From Prevotella sp. E13-17 (GTDB lineage: Bacteria; Bacteroidota; Bacteroidia; Bacteroidales; Bacteroidaceae): DNA of 64,000 nucleotides. The notes under the pieces were generated by a model. That model was given only the letters and a program-made list of their open reading frames with translations. It was not told the DNA's origin and made no database searches. Every line of letters begins with the position of its first letter. Within the stretch, counting starts at the first letter, position 1. The stretch is taken from the NCBI RefSeq assembly GCF_022024035.1, contig NZ_CP091787.1, positions 310,001-374,000 of the forward strand. Reading direction: 5' to 3'. A program made the translations under genes and the position numbers. Positions 1 to 9,005 of this stretch are shown piece after piece.

Positions 1-974
1 GTCGTTTCTATGCTATGGACCGCGACAAGCGCTGGGAGCGTGTGAAGGAGGGCTACGATCTCATCGTGAACGGCACAGGTAAGCAGGCTACTGACATGGT
101 GAAAGCTGTAGAAGAGAGCTATGCAGAGGGAGTGACCGACGAGTTCATCAAGCCTATCCACAACAGTGCCGTGAACGGATGCATCGAGGAAGGTGATGTG
201 GTGATCTTCATCAACTTCCGCAACGACCGTGCTAAGGAACTCACCATGGTACTGACTCAGCAGGATATGCCAGAGCAGGGCATGAAGACTATTCCCGGAC
301 TGCAGTACTACTGCATGACGCCATACGACGCCAGCTTCACCGGCGTCCACATCCTCTTCCCCAAGGAGAATGTGGAGAACACGCTGGGCGAGTATCTGTC
401 ACAGCAGGGTAAGAAGCAGTTGCACACTGCCGAGACCGAGAAATATGCACACGTCACCTTCTTCTTCAACGGTGGTCGCGAGCAGCCTTACGAGGGTGAG
501 GACCGCATCTTGGTGCCCAGTCCTAAGGTGGCTACCTACGACCTGAAGCCTGAGATGAGTGCCTTCGAGGTGAAGGACAAACTGGTGGCTGCTATCAACG
601 AGGCTAAGTACGACTTCATCGTCGTGAACTTCGCCAACGGTGATATGGTAGGTCATACGGGTGTTTACAATGCAATCGCTAAGGCTGTATGGGCTGTTGA
701 CAACTGTGTGAAGGACGTCATCGAGGCTGCAAAGGCCAACGACTATGAGGCTATCATCATTGCCGACCATGGTAATGCGGACAATGCCATCAACCCTGAC
801 GGCACACCTAACACAGCTCACTCGCTGAATCCCGTACCTTTCATCTACGTCACCAACAACAACTCGGCTACGGTGAAGGACGGTCGTCTGGCCGACGTGG
901 CTCCTTCTATCCTCCACATCATGGGTCTGGAGAAGCCTGCCGACATGACTGGCGAGAACCTGATTCAGGATTAA
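1..974 (+). CDS. gpmI: 2,3-bisphosphoglycerate-independent phosphoglycerate mutase, C-terminal part (5' end outside window)
   Basis: This enzyme interconverts 3- and 2-phosphoglycerate in cytosolic glycolysis with two metal ions. The frame is open from the left edge and reads [14 protein letters not shown] at the boundary, a conserved stretch of this family, so the ATG at position 15 is internal and not the start. The visible part holds the metal-binding phosphatase-fold motifs ADHGNADN and GHTG and a C-terminal [11 protein letters not shown] segment. About 323 residues are present of a usual 500 or so; the N-terminal third, with the catalytic serine, lies upstream. A strong terminator follows 22 bp after the stop. 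The family assignment is confident. Confidence 0.95.
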   Translation, partial: RFYAMDRDKRWERVKEGYDLIVNGTGKQATDMVKAVEESYAEGVTDEFIKPIHNSAVNGCIEEGDVVIFINFRNDRAKELTMVLTQQDMPEQGMKTIPGLQYYCMTPYDASFTGVHILFPKENVENTLGEYLSQQGKKQLHTAETEKYAHVTFFFNGGREQPYEGEDRILVPSPKVATYDLKPEMSAFEVKDKLVAAINEAKYDFIVVNFANGDMVGHTGVYNAIAKAVWAVDNCVKDVIEAAKANDYEAIIIADHGNADNAINPDGTPNTAHSLNPVPFIYVTNNNSATVKDGRLADVAPSILHIMGLEKPADMTGENLIQD

Positions 975-996
975 TCGTACATACCGACATAAAAAG

Positions 997-1030
997 AAAA
1001 CGTGAGTCCCTTGATGGGGGCTCACGTTTT
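997..1030. terminator. Bidirectional intrinsic terminator
   Basis: The arms at 997-1010 and 1017-1030 pair over 14 bp, with one G-T wobble and a 6-nt loop. The A-rich start and T-rich end make it work for both strands. It separates gpmI from the convergent membrane-protein gene, whose stop is at 1052. Confidence 0.85.
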
Positions 1031-1051
1031 TATTTGGTATCAGTCGTATCA

Positions 1052-1801
1052 TTAGTTTTCGATGGGGTTGTCTCCGTCTTTTTGCTCCGTTTCTTCACCA
1101 GCAGCAAGCGGTTGTTGTGGGGTGGGCGACGAGAGCGACTTACTTGCCAACAGCAATGCCACATAGCCAGTAATGGCGATGATGGCTGCCCAGATGATGA
1201 CGTAGAGGGCAATGGTCACTGCCAGGCCGCCTATGAAATAGACCGCCAGTGTGAAACCGAAGTTGAGCCAGTCCTTGCCTCCTTTAATAGTGGCATAGAC
1301 GGCAATGCCCACTTGCACCAGTTGGGGGATGAGAAACACGGTGACGGCCCAGTAGGGATGGCCCAGTGAGTACAGCCAGAAGGCTATCAACACGCTGATG
1401 GGTAGTCCGATGAGTCCCCATAGCCAGGAGCATTGGCGCTGCGCATGTTCGTTGGCCAGCTCAAGCGTACTCTTGAACAGTTTTACCTGATAGAAGAAGA
1501 TGGTGATGATCAGTGCCCCGTTGATAATGGTCCACAGCCAGCCCACCTCGCTGGGTCTGACAAACCAGATACGCCTTTCGGCAAACAGAAACTGCGTCAG
1601 TTCTAAGATGCTGAGCACGATGAAGAGTCCTACCTGGGCATACATCGTGTTCCTGTTGCCGCTTTCTCGGTCTTTGCGGTTTACGTAGCCCGCAGCAATG
1701 AGCAGGAGACCAACGAGGTAGATGCCCCATACGGGCCATTCCCAGTCATGATGGAAGAAGAAGGTGTCTAGGTAGTTGGTAATACTGTCAAGGATGTTCA
1801 T
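1052..1801 (-). CDS. Polytopic membrane protein of unknown function
   Basis: I do not recognise the family of this 249-residue protein. It has about six or seven hydrophobic segments (for example near residues 24-40, 55-72, 88-105, 128-148, 150-170, 185-225) joined by short loops, and a hydrophilic, acidic C-terminal tail of about 25 residues. The N-terminus is aromatic-rich (FFFHHDWEWPVW). The segment count and length resemble small transporters such as PnuC, but I see no signature residues for that family. It is a single gene converging on gpmI, with a -7 box about 60 bp upstream of its ATG. The call is membrane protein only. Confidence 0.7.
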   Translation of the reverse strand: MNILDSITNYLDTFFFHHDWEWPVWGIYLVGLLLIAAGYVNRKDRESGNRNTMYAQVGLFIVLSILELTQFLFAERRIWFVRPSEVGWLWTIINGALIITIFFYQVKLFKSTLELANEHAQRQCSWLWGLIGLPISVLIAFWLYSLGHPYWAVTVFLIPQLVQVGIAVYATIKGGKDWLNFGFTLAVYFIGGLAVTIALYVIIWAAIIAITGYVALLLASKSLSSPTPQQPLAAGEETEQKDGDNPIEN

Positions 1802-1860
1802 ATCATTTGCGTTTAAGTTTGATGTTCAGTGTGCTGTTAGGTTGCAGCTTATCGTCGATG

Positions 1861-1868
1861 CAAATATA
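1861..1868 (-). promoter_or_regulatory. Bacteroidetes -7 box for the membrane-protein gene
   Basis: On the minus strand this reads TATATTTG, a match to TAnnTTTG, and it would give a leader of about 55 nt before the ATG at 1801. No clear -33 TTG lies at the expected distance. Confidence 0.5.
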
Positions 1869-1911
1869 CTACTTTTTGTTGAACAGACCATGATTATTGC
1901 GAAAAAGTTTG

Positions 1912-1919
1912 TAACTTTG
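1912..1919 (+). promoter_or_regulatory. Bacteroidetes -7 box for ung
   Basis: TAACTTTG matches TAnnTTTG. Transcription should begin near 1925, which rules out the in-frame GTG at 1919 as the start and supports the ATG at 1946. I found no convincing -33 element. Confidence 0.6.
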
Positions 1920-1945
1920 TGGGCGAAACAGACACGACAAGAACG

Positions 1946-2611
1946 ATGAACGTACAGATAGAGGAAACATGGAAACAATACTTGCAAGGTGAGTTTGAGA
2001 AGCCCTACTTCGCACAGTTGACCGATGGCGTGAGGCGCGAGTATCAGGCAGGCGCTTGTTATCCTCCAGGAAAACTGATCTTCAATGCCTTCAACCTGTG
2101 TCCGTTCGACCAGGTGAAGGTGGTCATCATCGGACAGGATCCCTACCATGAGCCGGGACAAGCACATGGACTGAGCTTTTCGGTGCAGGACGGTGTGCCG
2201 TTTCCACCTTCGCTGCAGAACATCTTTAAAGAGATACACGACGACCTGGGCACACCAATGCCTGTTTCGGGCGACCTGAGTCGCTGGGCACGTCAGGGGG
2301 TGTTGTTGCTCAATGCTACTCTGACGGTACGGGCACATCAGGCCAATAGTCATGCTGCGTTAGGATGGCAGCACTTCACCGATGCTGCAATCAAGGCATT
2401 GGCTTCGTCACGCGAGCATATAGTATATATGTTGTGGGGCGGCTTTGCCCGTTCAAAAGCAGCGATGATTGACCGCCATTCCAACTTGGTGTTGGAGTCT
2501 GTTCACCCTTCACCGCTCTCCGCCAACCGCGGTGGCTGGTTCGGTCAGCATCAGTTCTCGCGTTGCAACCAGTATCTCATCCAAACCGGACAGCAACCCA
2601 TCAACTGGTAA
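1946..2611 (+). CDS. ung: Uracil-DNA glycosylase (family 1)
   Basis: It removes uracil from DNA as the first step of base-excision repair in the cytosol. The 221-residue length is normal for Ung. The water-activating loop GQDPYH is at residues 63-68 (catalytic D65), and the DNA-intercalation loop HPSPLSANRG lies near residues 186-195. I chose ATG 1946 because the better-placed -7 box overlaps the upstream GTG. The gene is followed after 7 bp by a heptanucleotide repeat and then a DUF3109 gene on the same strand, so the two may be cotranscribed. The identification is firm. Confidence 0.96.
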   Translation: MNVQIEETWKQYLQGEFEKPYFAQLTDGVRREYQAGACYPPGKLIFNAFNLCPFDQVKVVIIGQDPYHEPGQAHGLSFSVQDGVPFPPSLQNIFKEIHDDLGTPMPVSGDLSRWARQGVLLLNATLTVRAHQANSHAALGWQHFTDAAIKALASSREHIVYMLWGGFARSKAAMIDRHSNLVLESVHPSPLSANRGGWFGQHQFSRCNQYLIQTGQQPINW

Positions 2612-2618
2612 ACATAGT

Positions 2619-2667
2619 TTCTTCATTCTTCATTCTCCATTCTTCATTCTTCATTCTTCATTCTTCA
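2619..2667 (+). repeat. Heptanucleotide tandem repeat, (TTCTTCA)x7
   Basis: Seven perfectly adjacent 7-bp copies are present; the third is TTCTCCA and the other six are identical. The tract ends 3 bp before the ATG of the DUF3109 gene and therefore occupies the whole translation-initiation region. Because 7 is not a multiple of 3, copy-number change would alter spacing and frame relative to ung. Confidence 0.95.
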
Positions 2668-2670
2668 TTT

Positions 2671-3267
2671 ATGAACATTCCTCCAATACTCCAAATAGGC
2701 GATATCCTGATTTCTTCGGATATCATCACCGAGAAATTTTGTTGCGATTATGAGACCTGCAAGGGCATCTGCTGCGTAGAAGGCGATGCCGGAGCCCCTG
2801 TGACCATCGACGAAGTGATGGAAATAGAGAACAGCACCGATGTGGTGTGGGACGATTTGTCGGCATCGGCTCAAAGCGTGATTGACCAGCAGGGGGTGGC
2901 ATATACTGACCAGGAGGGTGATTTGGTGACCAGCATCGTGGGCGGAAAGGACTGCGTCTTTACCTGTTACGATGGCGACAACTGTCTGTGTGCACTTGAG
3001 AAAGCCTATCGAAAAGGTCTGACGGGCTACTGTAAGCCTATCAGCTGTGCCTTGTATCCTATTCGCGAAAAGACCTTCTCGGATGGCACTGTGGCACTGA
3101 ACTACCATCGTTGGAACATCTGTGAGTGCGGACGCAAAAAAGGGAAGGCGCTAAACCTTCCCGTATATCAGTTCCTGAAAGAACCGTTGGTTCGCCGTTT
3201 TGGCGAAGATTGGTATCAGGAACTTTGTGATGTGGCGCAAATGCTCAGTTCTTCCGATAGTCACTAG
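2671..3267 (+). CDS. DUF3109 family cysteine-rich protein
   Basis: This is a 198-residue cytosolic protein of the DUF3109 family, whose function is unknown. Cysteines cluster in two groups: an N-terminal CCDYETCKGICC at about residues 21-32 and a central set (CVFTC, CLCAL, YCKPISCALYP), with a late CECG. This resembles YkgJ-type zinc or iron-sulfur binding proteins. The open frame extends upstream into ung, but the ATG at 2671 is right for the family start and follows the repeat tract directly. Its 3' end overlaps the convergent AraC gene by 23 bp. The family call is good; any metal is inferred. Confidence 0.85.
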   Translation: MNIPPILQIGDILISSDIITEKFCCDYETCKGICCVEGDAGAPVTIDEVMEIENSTDVVWDDLSASAQSVIDQQGVAYTDQEGDLVTSIVGGKDCVFTCYDGDNCLCALEKAYRKGLTGYCKPISCALYPIREKTFSDGTVALNYHRWNICECGRKKGKALNLPVYQFLKEPLVRRFGEDWYQELCDVAQMLSSSDSH

Positions 3268-4120
3268 GGCTCATACCCGCATGCTCCTTGAAGTATTTTC
3301 CCATGAATGACTGATTGGGAAAGTTGAAGTCGATGGTAATCTCCTTGATGCTCTTTGTGCTGTTCTTCAGTGCAAGGCGCAGTTCCAGTGTGACGTAGTT
3401 GTCGATCCATGTGTTGGGCGTACGACCACTGACGTTTTTCACCGACTGACTGAGATACTTAGGTGTGATGTTCATCTGCTGAGCATACCAGCTGACGCGG
3501 CGCTGTTGGCGACAGTTCTCTTCCACCAGGCGGATGAAACGGGTGAAGATCACGTCGCTGCGCGTCTGGTGATCATCTTTGATAGACTGTGCACGGTAGA
3601 TGATATTGCTCAGATCATAGAACATGGCAAGGATAAGTGTGCGCATCAGTTCCTTGTGAAAGTGGTTGTGAGTCTCGGCAATCTTCTTGTTGAGCACCTT
3701 GAAGTCATCGTTGAACATCTGCTGTTCTTGTTCTGATAGCGACATGACAGGGTGGTAGCGTGAGTAGAGAAACAGGGCAGAGATGTCGCTCACCTCGCGG
3801 ATCACCTCGTAGAAGAACTTCATGCTGAGCACCATGCCGATGCACTTGAAGTCAGCAGAAGTGTTCAAATGGTCAACCACATGACGCTCAGAGACAATGA
3901 TTATGTCGCCCTGACTGATGTGTTTCTCTTCGGTGTCGAGCTTATAACTGGCACTGCCCTGTTGGCAGAGACCAATCACAATGAAGTTTAGTCGGCGCGG
4001 CTCAGTCATTGTCGGCAGCTGTCCGACGTCGGTCAATAGAATCAGGTCATCGTCGAGTGAGGTGCTTGTGCCCCATTGTTTGACCTTTTCAAAATCAGAT
4101 GATACAATATTTCTATCCAT
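3245..4120 (-). CDS. AraC-family transcriptional regulator
   Basis: The protein has 291 residues. The N-terminal half is a cupin-like sensing domain (residues about 20-170), and the last hundred residues carry the two-helix-turn-helix AraC DNA-binding domain, ending in the typical FPNQSFMGKYFKEHAGMSPSDYRK. It is the third gene of a leftward operon: its ATG overlaps the end of the GH95 gene by 8 bp. It most likely controls the upstream galactosidase and fucosidase genes in response to a sugar or glycan, which is inference from position. There is no signal peptide or membrane segment, unlike the two other AraC-type regulators in the window. Confidence 0.9.
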   Translation of the reverse strand: MDRNIVSSDFEKVKQWGTSTSLDDDLILLTDVGQLPTMTEPRRLNFIVIGLCQQGSASYKLDTEEKHISQGDIIIVSERHVVDHLNTSADFKCIGMVLSMKFFYEVIREVSDISALFLYSRYHPVMSLSEQEQQMFNDDFKVLNKKIAETHNHFHKELMRTLILAMFYDLSNIIYRAQSIKDDHQTRSDVIFTRFIRLVEENCRQQRRVSWYAQQMNITPKYLSQSVKNVSGRTPNTWIDNYVTLELRLALKNSTKSIKEITIDFNFPNQSFMGKYFKEHAGMSPSDYRKN

Positions 4121-6509
4121 TAAGTTTCTTTATTTGCTTTGATTTCATGCGGAAGGTCTTGTGCTTCCCGTTGTATTTCACAGTAATAAGTCCTCCCTTG
4201 TCTGCTTTGATGGTGGCCGAAGTCACCTTGCCCCCTTTCCATGTGATGGTTATCTCGTAGCCACCACGGGCACGTATGCCCCTGACTTCTCCGTCAGACC
4301 ATGCACCGGGAAGGGCTGGCAGCAGTTCTATCGTGGTTCGAGGTTCTGCCTCGAACTGCACTTCGCTCTGCAATAACATCTCGCAAACACCAGCGGTGCC
4401 ACCGAAGTTGCCGTCAATCTGGAAGGGAGGATGGGCGTCAAACAGGTTGGGGTAGGTGCCGCCACCCTGACCTTTGCGGCGCGGTCCGGCAGGAACGTAC
4501 TCCAAAAGTTTTTGATAGATGTGGAAGGCCTGCTCGCCATTGTGCAGGCGTGCCCACAAGTTGATGCGCCAGCCAGTGCTCCAACCAGTGGTTTTCTCGC
4601 CCTTTTGAATGAGCGTTTGTTCGCAGGCTGCAAGCAATGATTCTGCTTTTCCGTCATAACCTCTATGTGCGTCATCGGCAGAAGCACTGATATGATGACC
4701 TGGATACAGTCCGATGAGATGACTTTGATGGCGGTGGTGCAGGTCGTAGTCGCGCCAGTCGTAGTACCACTCGTTGAGGTCGCCATCTTTTCCGATGGTG
4801 TAAGGGTGGAGGCGTGGCAGCGCTTGTTGCAGTGCAGTGACGTCATCGCCACACAGTTGTCCCGCAGCGATGGTGTTGATGAACAGCTCGCGGATGATAG
4901 CCAGGTCGGCAGTACCGCCATAACAAGTCATGCCATGATAACCCTTGTCGGTGATATATTCGTTTTCGGGCGAGGTGCTGGGTGCGGTGATGAGCTCCTG
5001 TGGGTTGTGTGGATTCTCTATGAGCCATTCCAGACAGAAGTCGGCAGCGCCTTTCATCAAAGGATAGGCGATGGTCTTAAGGTACTGTTCGTCTTGCGTA
5101 AAGAGATATTTTTCCCAGAGTGTCTCAACCAGCCACGCGCCACCCAGTGGCCAGTTGGCCCATTCGGGTTTTTCGTTCTTTTCGCCAACGGGATTGGCCA
5201 TGGCCCAGATGTCGCTGTTATGACCAGCCGACCAACCACGGTTGATGCCATAATAGTTGTACGAGGTGTAGTGACCATTCTTGGCCAAGGCCTGTACGAA
5301 TCCATCGATAGGCAGTGACATCTCTTGCAGGTTGGCGGCAAAAGCGGGCCAATAGTTTTCCTCCAGGTTGATATTAATGGTATAGTTGCCACGCCATGGC
5401 GCCTGAAGGTGGGGGTTCCACAGACCTTGCAGGTTGGCTGGAACCGACGGTGTGCGTGAACTGCTGATGAGCAAATAGCGTCCATACTGGAAGTAAAGGG
5501 TCTCCAGATAGCGGTCGGCGGCATCGTTGCCTTGGTGATAGGTCTTCAGCAGTTCGTCGGTAGGCTTGGTGTTGTCGTAAGTCTCTTTGCCGAGTCTCAG
5601 GCTGGCTCGGCTAAAAAACTCCGAATAGTCTGCCAGATGTCGTTGCTTCACCTCGTCAAAGGTCACGTTGTGGGTGTGCCAGAGTCGGTCGATGGCATTG
5701 TTGATATAAGGTGCGCCTTCTTTGACCGGATGCTTGTCGAAGCCATTGAAGCTTGTTTCATTGACCAAATAGATGACAGCTTCGCTGACACCTGTCAGCT
5801 GCAGGGTGCTGTCGGTTGCTTCTACGCTGCCCTCACGATGGTTCACTTGAAGCATTGTGCAGAAGTGGATGGTCTCTTTCTCGTTGCCTGTGGCGTGTCC
5901 CGTCAGGGTGAGTTGATCGCCTTTAGCCTTCACACGGTGACTGAGCAATGAGGTGAGTCGTACTTCAACATTGATCTGTCGGGGTTGCGAAGCTGTCAGA
6001 CGGATGGCTATCAGCTGGTCGGGAGCCGAAGCCAGATACTCACGTTTGAACGTGATGTCACCTTTATGATATACAGTATGGGCGGTGGCAGAGTCCAGAC
6101 TGAGCGACCGGCGATAACCCGTCACGTCGCTTGTTGCATCGTAGTCCACGATATGCATGGTGGCCAGTGGCATGTAGTAGCTCGAGTTATGGCCTTGAAC
6201 GTGCAACTGAAGGGAGTCTGCCTTGCTGTAATCTTCGTTGAACAGAGCCTTACGGATTTCGGGAATCCATTTCGAGACACCAGCATCTTCCTGTCGGTCG
6301 ATGGGTTTTCCGCTCCAAAGGGTGATGTCGTTCAGTTGGATGATGTCGTCCTGAGTGTCGCCATAGATCAGTGCACCTAATCGACCGTTGCCTAAAGGCA
6401 ATGACTCTTCGAAGTATGTGGCAGGATGGTTGTACCATAAACTCATGGTCTGCTGACAATGACCAATGGCCGTTGCCAGCAAACCGATGATGGTAAGCAG
6501 TCCTTTCAT
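4113..6509 (-). CDS. GH95 family alpha-L-fucosidase (secreted)
   Basis: This is a 798-residue glycoside hydrolase of family 95, which typically removes alpha-1,2-linked L-fucose and in some members alpha-L-galactose. The N-terminal signal peptide ends near CQQ at residue 19. The N-terminal domain starts with the family motif WYNHPATYFEESLPLGNGRLGALIYG-like region. The catalytic barrel has GNYTININ (the asparagine pair), PSTSPENEY (the glutamic acid) and QIDGNFGGTAG (the aspartate); these motifs match characterised GH95 enzymes. It follows GH35 after 3 bp and overlaps the AraC gene. With GH35 it could strip Fuc-alpha-1,2-Gal caps from xyloglucan side chains or H-type glycans. Substrate is not determined. 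Confidence 0.93.
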   Translation of the reverse strand: MKGLLTIIGLLATAIGHCQQTMSLWYNHPATYFEESLPLGNGRLGALIYGDTQDDIIQLNDITLWSGKPIDRQEDAGVSKWIPEIRKALFNEDYSKADSLQLHVQGHNSSYYMPLATMHIVDYDATSDVTGYRRSLSLDSATAHTVYHKGDITFKREYLASAPDQLIAIRLTASQPRQINVEVRLTSLLSHRVKAKGDQLTLTGHATGNEKETIHFCTMLQVNHREGSVEATDSTLQLTGVSEAVIYLVNETSFNGFDKHPVKEGAPYINNAIDRLWHTHNVTFDEVKQRHLADYSEFFSRASLRLGKETYDNTKPTDELLKTYHQGNDAADRYLETLYFQYGRYLLISSSRTPSVPANLQGLWNPHLQAPWRGNYTININLEENYWPAFAANLQEMSLPIDGFVQALAKNGHYTSYNYYGINRGWSAGHNSDIWAMANPVGEKNEKPEWANWPLGGAWLVETLWEKYLFTQDEQYLKTIAYPLMKGAADFCLEWLIENPHNPQELITAPSTSPENEYITDKGYHGMTCYGGTADLAIIRELFINTIAAGQLCGDDVTALQQALPRLHPYTIGKDGDLNEWYYDWRDYDLHHRHQSHLIGLYPGHHISASADDAHRGYDGKAESLLAACEQTLIQKGEKTTGWSTGWRINLWARLHNGEQAFHIYQKLLEYVPAGPRRKGQGGGTYPNLFDAHPPFQIDGNFGGTAGVCEMLLQSEVQFEAEPRTTIELLPALPGAWSDGEVRGIRARGGYEITITWKGGKVTSATIKADKGGLITVKYNGKHKTFRMKSKQIKKLNG

Positions 6510-6512
6510 ATC

Positions 6513-8861
6513 TTAGTAAATGTAAATCTTAAAGTTCTTGATGCTGCCAGGAGCGCCTTGTTCGGCACGAGGCAGATACTCCAGAGCCTTTACACTTTGC
6601 TCAGAGCCCAGGTCGATGACCAGCAGATGAGGCTGTGCTGCACCCTTTTCAGTCAGCCAATAGGTTGACTCCTGCAGGTCGAAGACCTTGTCGCCCAGGT
6701 GGTTGCCGTTCTCCTCTTCGCTATTGGCATACTTGGTCTTCCAGGGTTCACGTGAGATTCGCTTGCCGTCTTGTCCCTGAAGATAGAGCTCTGCAATGGC
6801 TGCGCGGTCGCCCTCTTTCTGTGTAGATAGGCATTCAATGGCGAGGTAGCGGCCCTTCTGCGTAGCATCGAAGCTGATGGTCTGCCAGCCGTTGCCAGCC
6901 TTGAAGGCGCCTGTTGCAGCAGGTGTGGCACTGTTCAGATCGGGCTTGTCGCCAATGTTGTTGTGCTTGTTACTTTTCTCCAACTGCAGCTTGTTCAGCT
7001 CGGGTTCAGCCTGTCCCCAAACAACGGGCTCCTTCGGTCCGACGATGTCAAGTACGATGACTTCGTTCTTGCCCTTCTTCAACCAGCAGCCGGGCACATA
7101 GAGCGTCTGCTGCGGACCAATGGACCAAATGCGTCCCATGGCATGACCGTTCACATAGACCTGACCCTTGCCCCACGTCTCGAAGTTCAGGAACGTGTCG
7201 CCCACCTTCTTCAGCGTGAAGTAGCCGCGGTAGTAGCCGCGCCCGTTTTCACGCTTGGCAAAGCCATCGCTGAGCGGACGCTCCACCTTGTTGGCGTCGA
7301 ATGCCTTAACGGCGCGGGAGTAGTCGTCTTCGATGGGCGTCATGGTCCACTTTTTCAGGTTCCATGTCACCTCGTTGTCGTCTACCTCTGCGTTGATGAC
7401 GACATCGCCAACGATACCCTTGAAGTCCTTGATGGCACGACCGAAGTTAATGCGACCCATAGCTTCAACGAGAATTGCCAGCTTCTGGCCTTTCCTGATG
7501 GCAGGCAGTGTGAGCGACTTCTCGTTCTTCACGCGGTCAATCTTGCCAATGTACTTGTCGTCGATAAACACCTGGGCGTAGTCGTGAGCCTCCATGGTCA
7601 GCACACTCTGCACAGGCACTTCGGGCAGGCTCGTTACATAGTAGGTCATGCCCCAACCTAAGTCCATCTCCTCAAAGGTCATTGGGTTGACGTTGGGAAT
7701 GAGGTGCTGATTCCTATAGAACGGTGCAAACTCCGTCAGCTCGAACTTAGGCACGGTGATGATGGGCATCGGAGCCTTGGGCACGGCGGGCATCTTCTTG
7801 CCGTCGTTGTATTTTGCCATCATCTGGCGCAGTTCCCAGAACTTCGGCGTGGCGTGGCCATACTCGTTGATAGGCGCATCGTAGTCATAGGAGGTGACGT
7901 CGGGCGCAAAGCCAGGGCTGTTGGCACCTGCCCAGTGACCGAACGACGTGCCGCCGTGGGTCATGTAGAGCGAGAACGAGATGCCTTTGCTGAGCATTTC
8001 GTCCATGCCATCTACCATATCTTTGGCAGGGCGGGTCTCATGGCGGGCCCCCCACTTGTCGAACCAGCCGCTCCAGAACTCAGAGCACATCTTCGGCGCG
8101 TTGGGGCGCAGCTCGCCGAGGCGACGGAACTGCTGGTCGATGTTGGCACCCGTGCCAAAGTTCATGGTCCATGTCAGGTCGTCGAGCCCGTTCTTTTCAA
8201 AGTTTGAAGACCAGTCGCACTGGAAGAGTGCCAGCTCCTTGCCATAGATGTTGCGCAGACAGTCGCGAATCTCACTGACGTAAGGCTTGTCCTCGCCATA
8301 CGATCCATACTCGTTTTCCACCTGTACCATGATGATGGGACCACCCTTTTGGATGGTCAGCGGTGCCAGTTGCTCGCCCACCTTCTGCTCGAAGATTTTC
8401 ACGCGCTCCATGAAATAGGGGTCACGTTCGCGCAATTTGATGTCTTTCTTCTTCAGCAACCACCAAGGCAGACCGCCCATTTCCCACTCGGCACATACGT
8501 AGGGACCTGGACGAACGATGACATACATGCCGTTTTTCTGTGCCAGTCGGCAGAACTCAGCCACATCGTTCTGACCCGTGAAGTCGAACACATTCTCCTG
8601 TTGCTCGTGGATGTTCCAGAAGATGTAGATGCAGACGGCGTTCATGCCGAGCGCCTTGCACATCTTGATGCGGTGCTCCCAGTAAGGACGAGGAATGCGA
8701 GGGTAGTGTACTTCGGCTGCTTTCACCACGAAAGGCTCACCGTTCAGCAAGAAGGTCTTGTCGCCCGTTGTGAAAGAACCTGGTTTTACAGCGGCTTGTA
8801 GAGCAGTTGGTGCGAACATCAGCATTGCAGCAACTGCAAGTTTCTGCAGTAGTTGTTTCAT
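6513..8861 (-). CDS. GH35 family beta-galactosidase (secreted)
   Basis: This 782-residue family 35 enzyme removes terminal beta-galactose. A signal peptide covers residues 1-23 (cleavage near LQAAV). The TIM barrel carries the acid/base motif VQVENEYGSYG (E184) and the nucleophile motif SEFWSGWFDKWG (E261). C-terminal beta-sandwich domains follow, and the last 140 residues look like an F5/8 type C carbohydrate-binding module (YLAIECLST, VIDLGSEQSVKALEYLPR). It is the first gene of the operon with GH95 and AraC. No SusC/SusD pair is nearby, so it is not in a standard polysaccharide utilisation locus. Confidence 0.94.
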   Translation of the reverse strand: MKQLLQKLAVAAMLMFAPTALQAAVKPGSFTTGDKTFLLNGEPFVVKAAEVHYPRIPRPYWEHRIKMCKALGMNAVCIYIFWNIHEQQENVFDFTGQNDVAEFCRLAQKNGMYVIVRPGPYVCAEWEMGGLPWWLLKKKDIKLRERDPYFMERVKIFEQKVGEQLAPLTIQKGGPIIMVQVENEYGSYGEDKPYVSEIRDCLRNIYGKELALFQCDWSSNFEKNGLDDLTWTMNFGTGANIDQQFRRLGELRPNAPKMCSEFWSGWFDKWGARHETRPAKDMVDGMDEMLSKGISFSLYMTHGGTSFGHWAGANSPGFAPDVTSYDYDAPINEYGHATPKFWELRQMMAKYNDGKKMPAVPKAPMPIITVPKFELTEFAPFYRNQHLIPNVNPMTFEEMDLGWGMTYYVTSLPEVPVQSVLTMEAHDYAQVFIDDKYIGKIDRVKNEKSLTLPAIRKGQKLAILVEAMGRINFGRAIKDFKGIVGDVVINAEVDDNEVTWNLKKWTMTPIEDDYSRAVKAFDANKVERPLSDGFAKRENGRGYYRGYFTLKKVGDTFLNFETWGKGQVYVNGHAMGRIWSIGPQQTLYVPGCWLKKGKNEVIVLDIVGPKEPVVWGQAEPELNKLQLEKSNKHNNIGDKPDLNSATPAATGAFKAGNGWQTISFDATQKGRYLAIECLSTQKEGDRAAIAELYLQGQDGKRISREPWKTKYANSEEENGNHLGDKVFDLQESTYWLTEKGAAQPHLLVIDLGSEQSVKALEYLPRAEQGAPGSIKNFKIYIY

Positions 8862-8907
8862 TTTTGTTATCTCTATTAGTTACTAATATCTTATGTAGTT
8901 AGGTGTG

Positions 8908-8915
8908 CAAAAGTA
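8908..8915 (-). promoter_or_regulatory. -7 box for the GH35-GH95-AraC operon
   Basis: On the minus strand it reads TACTTTTG, 47 bp upstream of the GH35 ATG. No TTTG lies 19-21 bp further upstream, which fits a promoter that needs an activator such as the AraC protein of the same operon; that link is inference. Confidence 0.55.
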
Positions 8916-8966
8916 CTAAAAAACTTTTGGTTTTTGGTACTTTTAGAACAATTTTTTTGCTATTCC

Positions 8967-8997
8967 TTGATTATTCCAATCCTTTTTCATACTTTTG
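8967..8997 (+). promoter_or_regulatory. Promoter of the M20 deacylase gene (TTG-N20-TACTTTTG)
   Basis: The -33 TTG is at 8967-8969 and the -7 TACTTTTG at 8990-8997, with 20 bp between. Transcription should start within a few bases of the ATG at 9006, so the mRNA has almost no leader. Confidence 0.75.
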
Positions 8998-9005
8998 CAC
9001 GAGAT

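Noticed and set aside
1052..1801. PnuC-type vitamin transporter
   Set aside because: Helix count is similar, but no PnuC motif was seen.
1919..1945. GTG start for ung
   Set aside because: The -7 box occupies 1912-1919, so this codon would be upstream of or at the transcription start; ATG 1946 gives the normal N-terminus.
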